A DNA stretch of 64,000 bases from Lanius collurio (Eukaryota > Chordata > Aves > Passeriformes > Laniidae): the NCBI GenBank assembly GCA_020086605.1, contig JACBWW010000044.1, forward strand, positions 6,378,202 to 6,442,201. The letters run 5' to 3'. How positions within the stretch are numbered: position 1 is the first letter of the stretch; every line of letters starts with the position of its first letter. This document shows, in pieces, positions 36,435 to 51,200 of this stretch. Under the pieces are notes generated by a model. That model was not told the origin of the DNA. It saw nothing but the letters and a program-made list of their open reading frames with translations, and searched no databases. A program made the translations under genes and the position numbers.

Positions 36435-39400
36435 TTTTATTACTATTGCATTTGGCTGCTCTTTTTCTTTTAGTTCTCTATAATTTTGTGAACCCTTCCC
36501 CACCCCCACAGGATCCAGTTGCTTGAGCCCAGCTCCCAACCCAGGCCCGGGACTGGCAGAAACCATTCTCTGAAGTTTAACCTGAAACGTAGGCAAACAG
36601 CTGCTGCAGGCAGAGTGGGAGCTTTAGATAAAATTCATCAGAGAAGATTCCATTGAGACAAAAGGTGCAGAAAGGACCCCCTGGAATTCTAAACTCCTTC
36701 TCAGAAGGGAGCCTGGATGTGGCTGCACCCAATCTTCACCCCAGACTTAGGAAACAGTTTATATTTAAGGAATTATACAGGTGTAATTGAGTCTTTATGT
36801 GACTTTGTCCTGCAGCATTAAGGATGGCACACTGAATATATTTATCAAGAAAAATAATTAATTTACATTGATTATGGTAATGACTAGATTAAAAGATCTT
36901 CATCAGAATTATTGACTACATAGAATAGGTAGCTACAACTACTAGTATAATGCACTATTTTGGAAGCAACAGTAAAGCTAGCAAAAGACAATAATAAAGT
37001 AGCTATTGATGCCACTCACCCACACCAATGACCATGGGCCAAAGTCAGACTCAAGGAATAACCTTGAGTGACATCCTTGCTCCAGAGAGGAATCTCCATG
37101 CTGGAAGGGGTGTGTTAGAGGTCCCTGACGCTAAAGAGTGAAATGGTTTAGTTAAGACTGCCTCCTGTGCCTCCAGGCCAGCTGTATCAGCTCAGCAGCT
37201 TTTAGGGTAAGTTATTGATAACTTGTTGGTTCCCTTATCAGGTACTTTAAGAGGTAGTTTTTTCCTCCTCAGGATGTTTAAGTTTAGGGATGATGAGTCA
37301 GGCTGGTTTCATGTTCTTCAACACCAAAGACAGCATGGCCCCCCTTCCCCATCCACCTCTGGTAACTTTGCAAATAACAGATTTGGAGTTGATTTACCCC
37401 TGCTCCAGGTGGCACATCCAGCTACAGCATCCACCCAAAACCACCTGCAAATTAAAAGCCAAAAACTGCTGTGTCTGCTGTGTCCCCAGCCAGGGGACAA
37501 GCTCAGGCTGTGCTCCCAGGTCATGGCTGTGTCCCCAGCTCCATGGGGCTCCAGGGACTTCAAGAGATGGAGAGAGACATCTGCAAATGCAGGGGTCCCA
37601 TCACATCCAGGGCATTGGCAGCTGTGGGACGAGCACCAGGAGCAAACGTGGATTGACTGTCACGTCCCACGTATCAGTCTGACATTCACAGCCTTTCAAC
37701 ACCTGCATTCATTTGGAAAGTGTTATTCCTTTTGTTTGCTTTCTTCTTACACAGACAGTGATTTGTTTAGTATATGCCCTGTTTAATTAATCACAGTTTA
37801 GTCTTCTCTGCTGGAATATAAATGTACCCATTTATATTCAGTGAAAAGAAAAGAGCACTGTATTTTTCTTCCCAATGCCCTAATACACGGTTTTGGGAAG
37901 AAACAAATTTTTACCGGGATATGAGAAAACGTATACTTTGTTGCTTTCCCTTGTTTGCTCAGATAAATCCCTTTATTGCTGGTGAATAAAAGAACAGGGG
38001 TCTTCTGCCAACCTTAAATATGTGTTCAATTTCTTTCAAGTGATAAGATTGTGTGATTTCATGTTCAATATTGCTTGATCCTGCTGCTGCTGCACAGTTT
38101 GTATGAGAGAGTGAAATCATGGCATCAAAGTCATATATTCTTGTAGAAGCACTTATCATCAGACTAGTTATTGTTGTTTTCTTAGCAATGCTGTAATGTG
38201 CAGAACTAGACCTACAGTGAAAGTTGGAACTTTCACCCTAAACCATGAAAGCTCAGAATTTAGGTATAAATGTTTCTGTACATTAGTTTATGCATATTTA
38301 CCACTGCTTTGTTGCTACCTTCATTCAGGAAAAAAAAGTCATGTCAGGAGCAGAAGAAATACCTGATCTTTCATGTAAGACCTACCTGGAGCTGCACATC
38401 CTCAGAGTAGTATATATGAAAAATATTTACCTATGTTTTGTGAACAAAGATTAAAGAGTTGTGGAGAGGAGGAGAAGTTATGCCCAATCTTACTGTGAAA
38501 AATAAGCAAAATTCCTCGAGCTGCTTTTTAATTGATCTGTTGTGCTTTAATCTTAAAGCTGTCCCATACATCAACTTTGACTCCCTAGAAACCTCAGTCC
38601 TTTATGAAAAAGGCAGTTCTGCTCACATTTCTCTCATGGGAAAGTTGCTGTTCTTTTTAGGGACAATAGGAATGGGTCTACACTAAAGAAATCCATGCCT
38701 GGGGTACAAATGAAACGAACAGAGAGCTGCACTGAGCACTTAAATGATTCCAAAACGCTGTGTCTGTTGTGGCACCGATAGGCAGACAAAAGCTGAAGAC
38801 TTGGATGTAGGTAAAAAAATAAGTAAGCTTATAAAGAAAAATATTAATAAATAAACAACCATACACTAGAACATTAAATGCCAGTTCTTTGCCTCTGGTA
38901 TATTTGCTTATCTTATGTTCTGCACAGCAATTGTTGTATGGAATGTTATGCACCACCTCAGGCTGGCATGGAAGTTGTCCTGTATTAGCAGATGAGGACA
39001 TTTCCTAGGCTGTACCTGTGTTTGAAACAGCTACTCCAATTACAGCAGTAGAATGTATCTATAAATGAAACCCACCAGCTCCTGGGAAATCAGCTCATAC
39101 CAAATGCTTATGTTTGTGTTTCTAATAACACAGACTATTACAGCACTGGCAGGGCCACTGCTTGCTCTCACAATACTTTCCCTAGAACCCTGAGTGAAAT
39201 TCATTTTCTCAATTCCTTTCATTAAAGCTCTCAGTGGTGTGGTCTTAAGACTTCTCAGGATTGGTCTGGCAGTGCAAAACAAAGACAGGATTTACAGCTC
39301 ATCTTTCCAGATGCAAAGACAGATGGAAACTGAAGCTTTCTCTGAGGCAGCTGTAAAAAAGCATAGAGCAAAAACCCAGAGGGACTAATGACTGCTCCAA

Positions 39401-42400
39401 GCCTCAGCAATTCTCAGTTCCAGTGACATGTGAGAACATTTGGACTGCTCCTACCTGTAAAAGCTCGGGGAAGTGTGATGATACAAACAAATGCATGGGC
39501 AATTACCCTGGTATCTAATCCAGGGCACCTACCTGTTCTCAACACCACACACGTTACACACCTCTTTCAAACCCAACACAGTCCTACAAGATTAGCTGGA
39601 TACATCTAACAGCAGGTGTGCTGAATGGCTACAGAATACAGGTGAATACCCTGAAGCTTGTTTCTGGGAAACAATGAACATCCAATACACACTCTGTTGC
39701 CTTAGCTCTGCTATCTACATTACAGGTATGTAATTCATTACTTCACTTCTGCACGTGAGTACATGAGCTCAGGTTCTTCCCCTCCTTTGCATTCCATCTG
39801 CTCTTACACATCTGAAAAGCACCTGTGAATTTGGCTGTTATGTCAGTATATGAGTGCCAGGGGAAGAGTGGAGAAGTACTTACCTGCCAGATCATTATTT
39901 TCATTCCCAAGGAGGTTAATATTCAAAAATGGCCCTCACCAGTCACAGAAAAATTGGACTGGAAAAAATAAAAACGACAAACACTTGTAACACAAACATC
40001 AATTGTATATTGTCACCTCCTTGAGAAATACATGTTGCACATAAAGATCTCCAAGGTATTTATCACAAGACAAAATTTTTTTGTCCACTCATTTAATTAT
40101 GAGTCACTCAAAGCAAGATTTCCACATTTGGGGTAATAATTGCTATCCAAAATATCATCAGTCAGTCAGCACTGCTGACTGGCAGCTAGCAGATGTGTGA
40201 GACCCTCCATGCTTGGTTTAGGCCAGCAGCCCTTGGAGATTTATCTGTGTGAAGAACCCATGTGAAACACAGTTTTTTATCTGAAAAAGACCTGCACCAT
40301 GTTTGGGAAATAAATCAACATTTTCATTATGATGTACAGCAAGCTTACAACACTTCCAGATAATAATAGCAACAGGATAACCAATTTTGAATTTATTGCC
40401 AAAGTTTCAGGTTATGGACTACCTGAAGAAATATGTTAATAGAGTTTATTGGTCAGATTAATATCACTAATATTTAGAGTGTAGTCTCACTTTAGGTAAA
40501 ACATAAAATTGGTTACAGTTGTTGAGCTACCACAGGAATTGCTGTGTTGAAAAGAAGGCAAGACTCAGCCTGTCCTGATGAGATACCTTTTAAGTCAGTT
40601 TGTGTCACTGCATCAGGGTCAAGTGACTTGACAGATATTTCAGTGTAACTTAAAAATATTTTTAGTGGTGTGAGAAGCCCTGGGAGCAGAAGAATGGCAT
40701 TTTGAGGCTAAAGAAATCAGTCTTCATGAGAGAGCAGCACAGTCTCAGCCCCATACTTGGCTGGGGTGCATTCCATCAGTCCTCTGAGGCGCTCTGGGAA
40801 AAGATTTTCCCTCTCTTGTTGACAGAAGATGGATACACAGCCTCCTTTAACTGCCTCTGCTTTCACCTTCCCTCCAAATACACAGAGCAAAAAGACTGCA
40901 TAAGAAAACTGTTTTTCGTAAACTTCCTGGTGCAAGTCATTCAAGCCCATGTTTTCTTTGAGGGCCTGGATTTTTTGTTTTGCTGACAAGGACAGTAGCA
41001 GTAATATATTGTTTTGTTCTTAGTGGATATTATGATCATAACTCTACAAACCCTGTTAATCCTGCCACAAAGTTGATGTGGATTAGCCTGGGGAAATGTA
41101 GACATGACTGTAGTATCCTTAAACTTTTCCTTTGCTTTTGCCCCTGCTTTTTTGTTTTAGAGTGGCAGTGATAACATAGTGTCATACAGTAAATTATTCT
41201 TAGAGCTCAGGGGAATATGAAATTGCTGTGTGTAAAAAAAAATTGTGGAAGCAGACATAGGTCGAGACAGTGAGAAATTAAGATTCCCTAGAACAACTGT
41301 GACTTCTCCATGTCAACTGTCAATTGGTGTCTGGAGGACTGGTGTGGGACTTCATACCAGTTTATCAACACAGAAAGTGCACGAGTATCAGCTCTTGTTC
41401 TAGAGAGGAAGACTCTGGCAACTCTGAACTCAGAGTCCTGTAGCCTAACACAATGACAGGCTGCTGGCAGAAGCTGCTGGGCTGGTGGAACTTGGTGGCT
41501 GAGACACCAGGGCCAGCTTTGCAGCAGTCAGGTAGGATCTGTGCTTCTCCATCTTTTTGGCACTTGCTTAAATTCCTGTCCCAATCAGTGAACAGCTCTG
41601 GGTGTCCCACTGCAGCGTGTAGGTTTCCCACACAGTGGTATTTTGCCTCATTCCCTGTTCTGCTCTTGCAACAAGAGCTATAAATCTGTATATCAACCCA
41701 AACCACAGAAAAGAAAGATCATGTTAATTAAACTGCATTGTAAAGCATTGAATCAGATAAGTTTTTCAATTAACAGTTCAATTTGTTTTGGCTTTATTTT
41801 GAGAAAGAAACAGTATTTGCAGCCAGGAGTTGTTACCGCCTTTTTGCATTTTTTGATGAAACAGGGCACTCCCACAAGTTGTTCCTTCTCATTTCACTTC
41901 CCAGAGTTAAAATATTCCTCAATAGAGAGTGACTTTCCTCTGGGAGTAAAACACACTGAGAAGACAAGGTCTGTGTTCCTGAGACCTAGATAAGTTTCAA
42001 TTCCTTGTTCTTAAAAATGAATTCAGAACACAGAAGCTGGTGTTTCTAACGCATAATTTTTTAGATTCAGCTGTTCTGGAAACTGTTCATGAAAGAGAGG
42101 GCTAGGCTACAAAATTTAGGTAGATTCTAAGCAGGATCCTAACTTTTATGGGGAGAACTGTAGTGAAGTCAGTACTAGACGTTTACTTTTTTGTCTTTTT
42201 TGAGCCCTTGAACAGCCACCCTCATCACCACCTGTGCATGGTGTAAATTGAGACCTTTATACTTGAAAAATTACAATGTTTACAGCCTCACCAACAGCAC
42301 CAGTCGTCTTCACAAACACCTGAGGATGATGGGTTTGAGTGATAATGCCTGATGAAAAGGTTTGAGGGAGCAATGGTTGCTGTGTTAGGCTAAGAATTGA

Positions 42401-45087
42401 AGGCATTTAAGAGCAGGCCAGCTGTGTGTGGATCAGCCTGTCCTTAAATGCTGCACAGAAACAGAGCCTTCAGACAACCCTGTACCACCAAGCTTTTTTT
42501 TCTCTCCTGTTCCCCTTGCTGACTGAACTAATTGGCCTCATTTTAATCTCAGCATCCCCATGACAGAAAAAAATTAATTCTTCCTGTCTGTTAAGCCCTC
42601 AGCATATATCTTGAAAACTTTTCCAAGTAATTAAGACATCTCAGATTGTCTGTTTCTAGTACTCTGAGACTGCGAGTGGTTTCATTAGCCCTTTTTCTAT
42701 CACTGTCAGGGAGATCCTTGCACATTTGCCTATGGAGGGAGTACCATTCATACAATTCAGTGTCTAAGAGATCTTCAGTGTGAAAACATATTGGGTCAAA
42801 CTCCAATTTACTGCATTCCAGTAAGAAAACTACTGCCTTGTAAAGTGGGATCATGCAACACTGGCGCACTTGCACAAAACATACAGAACATACAGCTCAT
42901 TCTCCTATTTGTTTTTTCATGTTCCTCATCTTTATTAAAAGCCACCTCTTTTCAACCTCAGAATCACATATAATAATAAACCAAACAATTTATGAAGTAC
43001 TTTCTTTGTTATGGGTATTTTTAAAGGATTTTACTCCCTGGTGCAAAAATAGCCCGCCCACCAAACTTTAAAAATCTTGCATGTTTTTACTCCAGATGTG
43101 TGTAAGAGTAGGTTCCCCATCAAACTGTCTAGGCATGGATTTCATGAAAGGCACTTAAGCAAAAAGGTTCCTTTTCTTTTTGCAAATGTTCCTGTTAGAA
43201 ATAGTGGATGGGAAGACCAGAACAACTTGCTGTATGGTAGCGGTGAAGTGCTGACAGGCAAAAAGCCTTGGGACAGGGACATTTTTTGTGTGACAGTGGA
43301 AAACTCTGTTTTTGCTAAAAAAGAACCTTAAAAATCAGTCCTTTCTGAGGTGAAAAATAGAAGAAACACATTAAAAAGAGTTTAAAAATATGTTTTTATC
43401 ACTTGAGACTGCAATAAAGACTGAAACTTAGCAAGAACAATTTAGAAAATTACAGGTTGTCAAGTTCATTTGAAATAGATTTGCAATGTATGATGTTTAG
43501 TTATGAAAACAGAGGTACCTATTGACATCTTTCTCTCCATCATCAGAAATCTGTGATGCACTTTGTGGAGGCATATGTTCACCTATTCCCCCCCTTCCCC
43601 CCCCGGCACAATCCCTTCCAGTTTCAAATCCTTTTGGCAGATATTTTGGATTCTAAAAGGGAAAATGGGCTGGTCAGTTCTTACACTAGTGATGGGTCTG
43701 TGTCAGGGCGAGGGAAATGGAATCAGGAGCAGCAGAGTCGTGATCAGTGCTTCATCTGCCGCCTGGGAGTGTCAGAAATGGTGCGAGCTGTGTGAGCAGC
43801 ACTAGCATGGCACAGTAATATTAACATGCTAGATATAGCATGTAGGGATGATAATAAGCAGTAATAAAGGTAGACATGACAATTACAATAATGCCTTGTC
43901 CAGCACCAATGTGAAAGTGTTGTGTAACAGTTAAAATATATATGGAAAATAAGATTAAGTGTTAAAATACACAAGTAATACACATATGTTGACTGAGCTG
44001 CACCAATTGGCTCAGCTTGTGAACAAAGCCAGAAAAGAAAACAAACTGCTGTGTAATAGAAATATCTCCTACTTCTTGTGCTTGTTCTGGGGACACACTA
44101 GACTTACACAGTTAGAGCAAACCAGCCATTTCCATGACCTCAAGAGCTTTCACAGCTAAGCCCATGAAAGTCTGTTCTTGGTGCTGTAGTTCAAGGCATT
44201 TCAAATAATGCATCACGGTAGATACCAGTTTCCCATATTCTGCTACATGCTGCAAACACTTTTATAGTTAAATTGTAGCAGACATTGCACTGTGGAATAC
44301 CCTTTAATTGCCACAGTGCTTTTGAGAAGCAGTGCTGATGTTGACAACAGTTTACAAAGTGTTTGTACTCTTAATTGTTCTAAAGTAGACAATTCTCTAA
44401 TTCTACATCGAATGCTTGTGCAAGGACTGCAATGAATGTGATCGTGTAAAAGGAATTTAGATTTAGATTTTTGCTAGATGCCTGTACATAAAATAGTTTA
44501 AGAAATGCAGGTGATGTTTTTTAAGAATTGTCTAGAGTTAAAAACAAAAAGAAAAAGAAATTTATCCTTGTTTAGCTCAACCATGGATTCAGAACCAAAA
44601 CTGTCACTACAGGGAACTGTAGGTAAGCAGGTCGATGCAGAGAAGCCACCGCTAGCCCTGCTAACAGCAAACCTGCCGTGTGGATAATGAGATACTGCAC
44701 TCTGCAGCACTGCAACTCAGACAGAAATCTGTCAGGGCACCAGCTCCATTCACAGAAAAATGAAGGCAAGGCAGTGCATGAACTGAGCCTGAGATTTAAT
44801 TTTATGTAGCTTGGTCCTGTGAGAAACCTGATGCAATGTGCTGGGTTAAATGAAGCATGCATTATAATGATATTGACAGAATGGGAAGGAGAGAGGTGCA
44901 GGGAGGAAAGGAGAGGGGGAGGGGGGAGGGGAGGTGTTGGATGGGGAGAAGAAGAAAAAGCATTTGCCTGGTAGAAAGTCTTACAACAAAGATATTCCTA
45001 AGGCAAGCTTTCAGCTGCTTCTCATTTCCCTTCCCCCAAAATACCAAGTTTTTGACTGGAAATATTAAATCCAAGTAGAGCACTTAC
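36435..45087. other. non-coding DNA, no gene recognised
   Basis: About 8.6 kb of mostly AT-rich sequence. Open frames such as 37223-37786 (+, 187 codons) show no domain and no splice context. A G-run cluster on the + strand at 44915-44934 could fold as a G-quadruplex. No repeat family recognised. Confidence 0.5.
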
Positions 45088-45256
45088 ACACGGATGTGCT
45101 TTCGTTTGGCCTTGGTGTAGTTGCAGACCACAGAGCACTGTGGCGTCTGCATCTTCAGGAAGCCACAAGGTGTGTGGTGTCTCCTGAAGTCCATGGAGTG
45201 CCAGTGGAAGAGGCTGTGATTTCCCAAGACATTGAGGCCAAAATACTTCACTGTGG
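45088..45256 (-). CDS. internal coding exon of an unidentified gene
   Basis: On the - strand the interval is preceded by a long polypyrimidine run ending TCTCCCAG and followed by the strong donor TGT|GTAAGTGC. Length is 169 nt. One frame is fully open and looks like real protein: VKYFGLNVLGNHSLFHWH, then MDFRRHHTPCGFLKM, then QCSVVCNYTKAKRKHIRV. It is rich in Trp/His/Cys/aromatic residues, unlike chance translation. It begins with two bases completing a split codon and ends two bases into the next. I do not recognise the family. Another frame is also open, so coding status rests on the splice edges plus composition. No second exon of the gene was found in the window, implying long introns. 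Confidence 0.6.
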
Positions 45257-48200
45257 CTGGGAGACAAGTATTTAGAAAAAAAAAGAAAGGTAAAATACTG
45301 TACTATCATAATTTGTTTTCTATTCGGCTACAGTGAATTGTGACAACAGAAACCTCCTGGAGCAGGACCACAAGCAGATAGCCCAGGACTCTAAGAACAC
45401 TGTACCTTTACAGGGCAGTAGGAAAAGAGACGTTGAAGTATATTTTGCAATTAGAGAACAGAAGCAAATGATAGTTCTAGAGAGCTAGAACTCTCTGTCT
45501 CCCTCTGAGTCTGGTTTGATGATAGCAATTTACCATGTTGAAAATATTACTCAGCACCTACTCAGGGAATGGAGTCGAGAAGAAAAATGGGTTTGGTGCT
45601 CCACTGAGAAGGTAATTGCAAATCAAGTTCAAGGCAGAGAACAAAGAGCAAGAGGAGTTCTATCTTACTGAGACAAAAATACCATTTATTACTCATTAGG
45701 CATTGGAAACATAGAGTTTTCTTTGTGCTTGTGGGCTAAAAAACATAAAAGTATAAATGGTACAGGAGTTTCAGAAATGCAGTTTTTCATGCAGGAAGAA
45801 TGGGGGAGAGATTTGAAGTTAAGTGTCAAAGTCATACTTTCTTTGCCCAATAAAGAATCATTTCACCTGTATTTTACATTTTTTGACCTGTAGTTTTTTC
45901 CCCTCTCCCCAGTGTCTAAATTAGTGGGTGGAAGTTTAATCAGAGTACTATTGCAGTACTCAGCTTATGGAGGATGTTGACTTAAAAGGATATTACTTAC
46001 TGTGATTAAATATTCCATGTCTATGGTTGTTTCCATGGGCATAATGGCCTTATGGAAATTCTAATTATTGTAGTCAGTTATGCTACATATGTATCTACTG
46101 GGTTTTAATGAAATTCTTTTTGGGCTAAGAGGTGGTTTGATTATTTTTTTTTTGTTATGCTCTTGCAAAGATGTTCAAATGCAGAGGTGGAATAATTTGC
46201 ATGAATATTTACATATTTTTCAGTTATTGTCAACTGAATGATTTCCTCTCCTGAGGTTCACGTTCAGTGGAAGCTTTACTGTCTTCATTGAGAGCCAGGC
46301 CTAAAGCACTGGACATCTTTATTGTTCCTGTCAGCTTTCTCTTTCAATGCATAAAATAACTCTTGCATTTCTATAGTGGACCTCTAGCTGGGGAAGATTA
46401 CACTAGCGGTCTTAGTTTTCAAAATCAAAATGCTGGTTTTTGTAATTTTTCATCACAACAAAATACTCCTGCATTTTGATTGAATTTTGCTTGTCCTCCT
46501 TGATGTTATTGTAAAGCTTTGATGAGTGTGTGAATCCAATAAAGACTGAAATAAGTGTTATAGGCACAGGTGCAAACTTGATTTAAGTGTAGTGCTATTG
46601 TATCTATAGATACATGGGCTCATGGATCCACAAATGCTGCAGAACACTGTTAGCACCAGAATACAGCACAATAGGCTGTTTCAGCTGGTGAAAGCCTCTG
46701 AATATTCACATTCAAACCATACAGTCCTTTCCTCACCAAAGGCCTTTTTAAAAAGCATTTATGTTACTGTGGTTATTTTATTGCATAATTCTGAGTGTAG
46801 GTAGAGTAATGGGAGCTGGTGTCATTACCTACAGATTTAAAGCAACTTTCTTACAGAACAAAGTTAAGAACAGCAGGAATGGTTGTCTCTGCAGTTTCTA
46901 GCTTTCTATATCCAGGAAAGCAGCAGTTGCAATGCCATTCTTAAATCTTCTCTGAGCTGATTCAGTGGTAAAGCAGGAAGGTGTGACTCTTTTTTGACTA
47001 AAAACCAACACCTTGGTTCTGTTTGCGTGGCCACATTTCTTCTTACTCTTCTGTCTTGACAGTGCAAAAAAGCTTCCACAAAACTCCAATTTTTATGTAT
47101 GGAGGATGATTTGTTGGAAATTAATGGAACGATTTGTTGCTGGATGATTCTAAATGTTTTTGGTGCTATGCCATCTGCCTGATAGGCAACTGACCCAATG
47201 TCAAAGTCCTTTTCTCCCTGGTCCTGTCCCTGACCTGAGCAGCCCCTGTGGCCTTAGAGGGTGTTATGGGGTTTTGGAGAAGGCAAGAGCACCTAAAATC
47301 AAGGCACCAAACATTTTCTGTTGCTGTGGCAAAACACTCACGTCCAACTCAGCAGTGCTGATATTTCTCGAAAGCAGTTTTCTCTTGTGCTCTGCACTAG
47401 GCACGTGCCTGGTCTTTGTGGTGAGCTTCCCTAAAACAGCAGAAACAGGAGCACTGGAGAGAAATCCCCTCTGGTGTCATGGAGAGCCCAGTTCTTCTCC
47501 AGCAGCAGAGCACAGAGAAAAAGACTTTGGCCACCACATCTGCAGAGAGTGAGTCTGAGTCTGTGCTGAAGAGGGAATGGGGTTACAAGGGTGCTTTTTT
47601 ATCCTTCTTGTTTTTGTTCCTTAAGCTCCATGCCTTGCCTTCCATGCATAAGAAAAATGACACAAACCAGGACTCAAGACAGGCTGTGTGTAAACATGTT
47701 ATTGCATTGCTTGGCAGTCTACAAACTGAGGAGCTACTGAAAAGAAGATATGAGTAAAAAAAACCCAAACTCTTGAATGAATAAGCAAAATTACTATTTA
47801 AAATCATGAACTTGGCCCATTGATCAATTTTATTGCTGAGAAAAGGAGGCTAAGAGGCTCCATTTAGATTTGTTTGCTTAATTGATTTTGATTTTGATTC
47901 TGATTTCTTACTTGCATTTTTAATATTATTTCTCTGCCTGGTAAACTCCATTTGATCTTCTTCAGAGAGAATACAGTTGTTTAAAAATTCATTACTGCCA
48001 TTTTTTACCTGTAGGATTTTTAATAAACTCCAGCTTACAGACCCTGTGCTAGGCATGGGAAAAATCAATACTTTATAGAAATATGTTGAGAAAATAAATT
48101 ACCTGTCTTAGAATATAGGCTTTCACTGACAGCCAGAAATCAAAAAAATACTTGATATTTTTATGTTCTACAGCATTATCTTTATCATACCTTGTGAGGT

Positions 48201-51200
48201 GTCTGTTTCTTCTTCATTTCTCTATTCTTACATTCCCCCCTCTTCTCATTTTTTTATGAATCAAGTATGACAACCCTAGTCAATAGAAATATTCAGGCTG
48301 AAGCTCTTGGTATTGCATCAGGCACAGCCTACAATACTTCATGTACCTTCTTTCACTCCTTTGGTCTTCCTTTCTGTTTCCATCCCCATGCCTCAATATT
48401 TTAGATCCTAAGGGCTGCATGGGTTGAGGAAATGGGAGAGACAGAGTTTACTGGAATAGGAGAGAGCTTTACAGACCAAATCAAAAAAGATTTAAAAATG
48501 GACAATTTGGTGGACAGAGAGACTTCGTGTATTTTTTTTTCGTGTATTTTTTTTTCCACATCCAAGGTGACAAGACTTTTGTTCCCCAACACCTGATAAT
48601 CTGTTCCATCTTAAGCAGTTAATTTAGGCAATGGTTGTACTCTTCTATCAAGCCTGGTTTTCTCTACCATCTCAGAAAGTGAGAACCAAACACCTTTGTT
48701 ATTCTTCCTTGTGCTTTTAATTCCCTCTTTAGTTGTCTACAGTTGGTTTCCTTTCTGTCTATCCATGTCTGGGGACTTTGACTACCTTGAGACTCACTGT
48801 TGAGCCCTTCCTTGATGTCAGACTCAAATTTCCATTCACTTCAATGACACAGGACTTACATCTTTTCTCCTTTTCTTCTCCCATCTCTACAGCTTAAAAT
48901 CTCTCCATTTCAGACCTGGGAGCTGTTTCTTTGGGAATGTCTCATGAAATTTGATGCAGATGTTACATGAGTGTAAGGTTATATTCCTTACGCAATGTAA
49001 ATAGGTTTTGACATTTGCAACTCAGGGAAAAGATCCAATTGCATTGAAAGACAGAAATAGAAAGTGAGCCTTAAATTTTAATGCAGGCAATTAAATTCCA
49101 CTACCAGCATTTTGAGATTAATGGTACAGAGAAACAGGCCCATTCTTTGAAGCTCATTCTACTGAAATGGAATTAGATTCATAGTATGAATATATGGAAG
49201 CAGTTTCTTTCATGTATAATTAAATTCAATATTAATATTTAACACTTATATTCAGGGCTGTGATTTTTCAGTCAAAATGTGGCAAAGATTGGAGCAAAGT
49301 CTTCCACTCCTGCAACTCTAGAAGCAGTTATTCATTTCAGTGTAATTAATGTGGATTTAAAGCTGAAGCCAAAAGGAATACTCCTGATAGCAGATTGCCT
49401 ATGCTTCATTTTTAAATTTAGACTTTAACACCTCAGGTTCTAATGTGCCATTCACAAAAATGTTTTGTCATTTGAAGAAGAAAAAAAAAAATAACCAGGA
49501 AAGGAGGGGAATGGAGTAGCAGTCTCTACCACCAGCCAGCAAATTCACACCAGCTGAGCCTCACACCAGACTCCTGGGATGGTACATAATCTCTTGGAGA
49601 GGGGGCTGTACCCCCACCTGAATTTAAACAGCACCGTGAATCCCTGGCTCTGCCCAGTTTCCATGAAGCAAATCATCATTTCAAGTATGTTGGTCCATTT
49701 CCCATTATCTCCTCCTCCAGGAGGAGGTGGGACTGGGACACTGTGGCCTTGAGGCAGCAGTGGAGCCCCCAAGAATTCCCCTTTTCCCCATTTCTCTCTC
49801 TGTCATTCTGAGCATCTCACCTTAAAGAATAGATAAGCATTCCCCACAGGTGGCTGGCACTGAAACAGAGATGTCTCAGTCATCACAGGGATTTTTCCTA
49901 CTCCCATCACTGCTCAGACACCTGCACATGCTGACTTTGCCGCTGATTTTGATGGTGGTTGTCTGAATCCACAGGTTCTGAACTCATTCTTGAGAGAACA
50001 ACTCAAAATCCTGTGTTTTGGAGCTGAAATGGGTGTGCTGAGAGAGCAGGTGTGAACCAAAAAATGATGGAGCTGTCTGTCTTTGAGTTTGTGCAGTTGC
50101 TGGGTCGTATATTCACGCATCCTAAAACCCCAGAGTTTCAGAGCACATGGGTTTGATGGAAGAAAGCTCTTCACAAACGCTTGCAAATAAAAAAAAGATG
50201 TTCAGAAGTCCTTATCTTCACTGCTAGTTACAAGTATAAAAAAGGCTGAAGTAGGCTGAGAAAGTAAACAGGCTGAAAGTAGTTTTGGCAAAAAGTGGGA
50301 AGAGCCCTTCCTTTTTCTTTCTCTCTGTATGTCAGCAGAGCTGTATTTGCTGCAGATGTTACTCGCTTTTAGACTAAGCACACTTTGATTTTCAAGTTTA
50401 TACTTATCTTCAAGAGATACCAGCCCTCAGTGCTCCTGGAAGAAAGCTATCCCACCGTTAGCATGACTGGCATCTAACATATGAGTATTGTTGTGTTAAA
50501 TTGAACGAGAAGATGGGAACCAAAACAATCCATTTATTCCTTATTCTTGTTAATCTACTGGATATTTAGGCTTTCAATGTGCTCAACAGACTATGCTCTT
50601 TTTTCTTAATAATGAACGATTCTAAAAATAGAGGAAATAAAGAAAGCAGTAAAGAGCCTGTGCAGGAAGGGAACTTCTGTGTCCCAAACCTGTATTTTAT
50701 CTCTCAGCAAATTCGTCATCGCTGAAATCTATGAAAATTCTTGGAGAATGTAATACCAATCAACCACCTTTAGGTACATTTATCAGACAAACATGGAATT
50801 CTTTTTCCCTCTGCTGTAAAAGCACTACACATTTTTAACCATTCTAAAAATATTCAAACAAGGGCCATTTGAAGCTCGAAGTTAGTAAGGTGTGTAAACA
50901 GTGCAATCTGAAAATAAAGCAAATTGCTTTGGCCTGCAACTGCAACTGCAAACTCAGTCACCAGCTCCTGGAAGGGCTTTGGTGGTGCTGCAGGGGCCAA
51001 ATGGGAGTCCAGAGCCTGAGCAGCACTGCTCCCGCTGTGTCTGTGTGAGGGGCAAACACCTGGGGAATAAAACCAAGGCTGCTGTCTCTGCATAGCCCCA
51101 CAGACAGCCTGCCAAGGCTCCTGTTCAGCTGAGGAAAAAGCCTCTTTAGATATTTATTAATGGGCCTTCTCTCATGGAGAAAAAAAGCAGAGACAGTGAC

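Noticed and set aside
35886..36596. 236-codon frame on the - strand
   Set aside because: Runs antisense through a CR1 3' fragment; composition follows the repeat.
37223..37786. 187-codon open frame on the + strand
   Set aside because: No domain, no splice or promoter context, unremarkable composition; regarded as chance.
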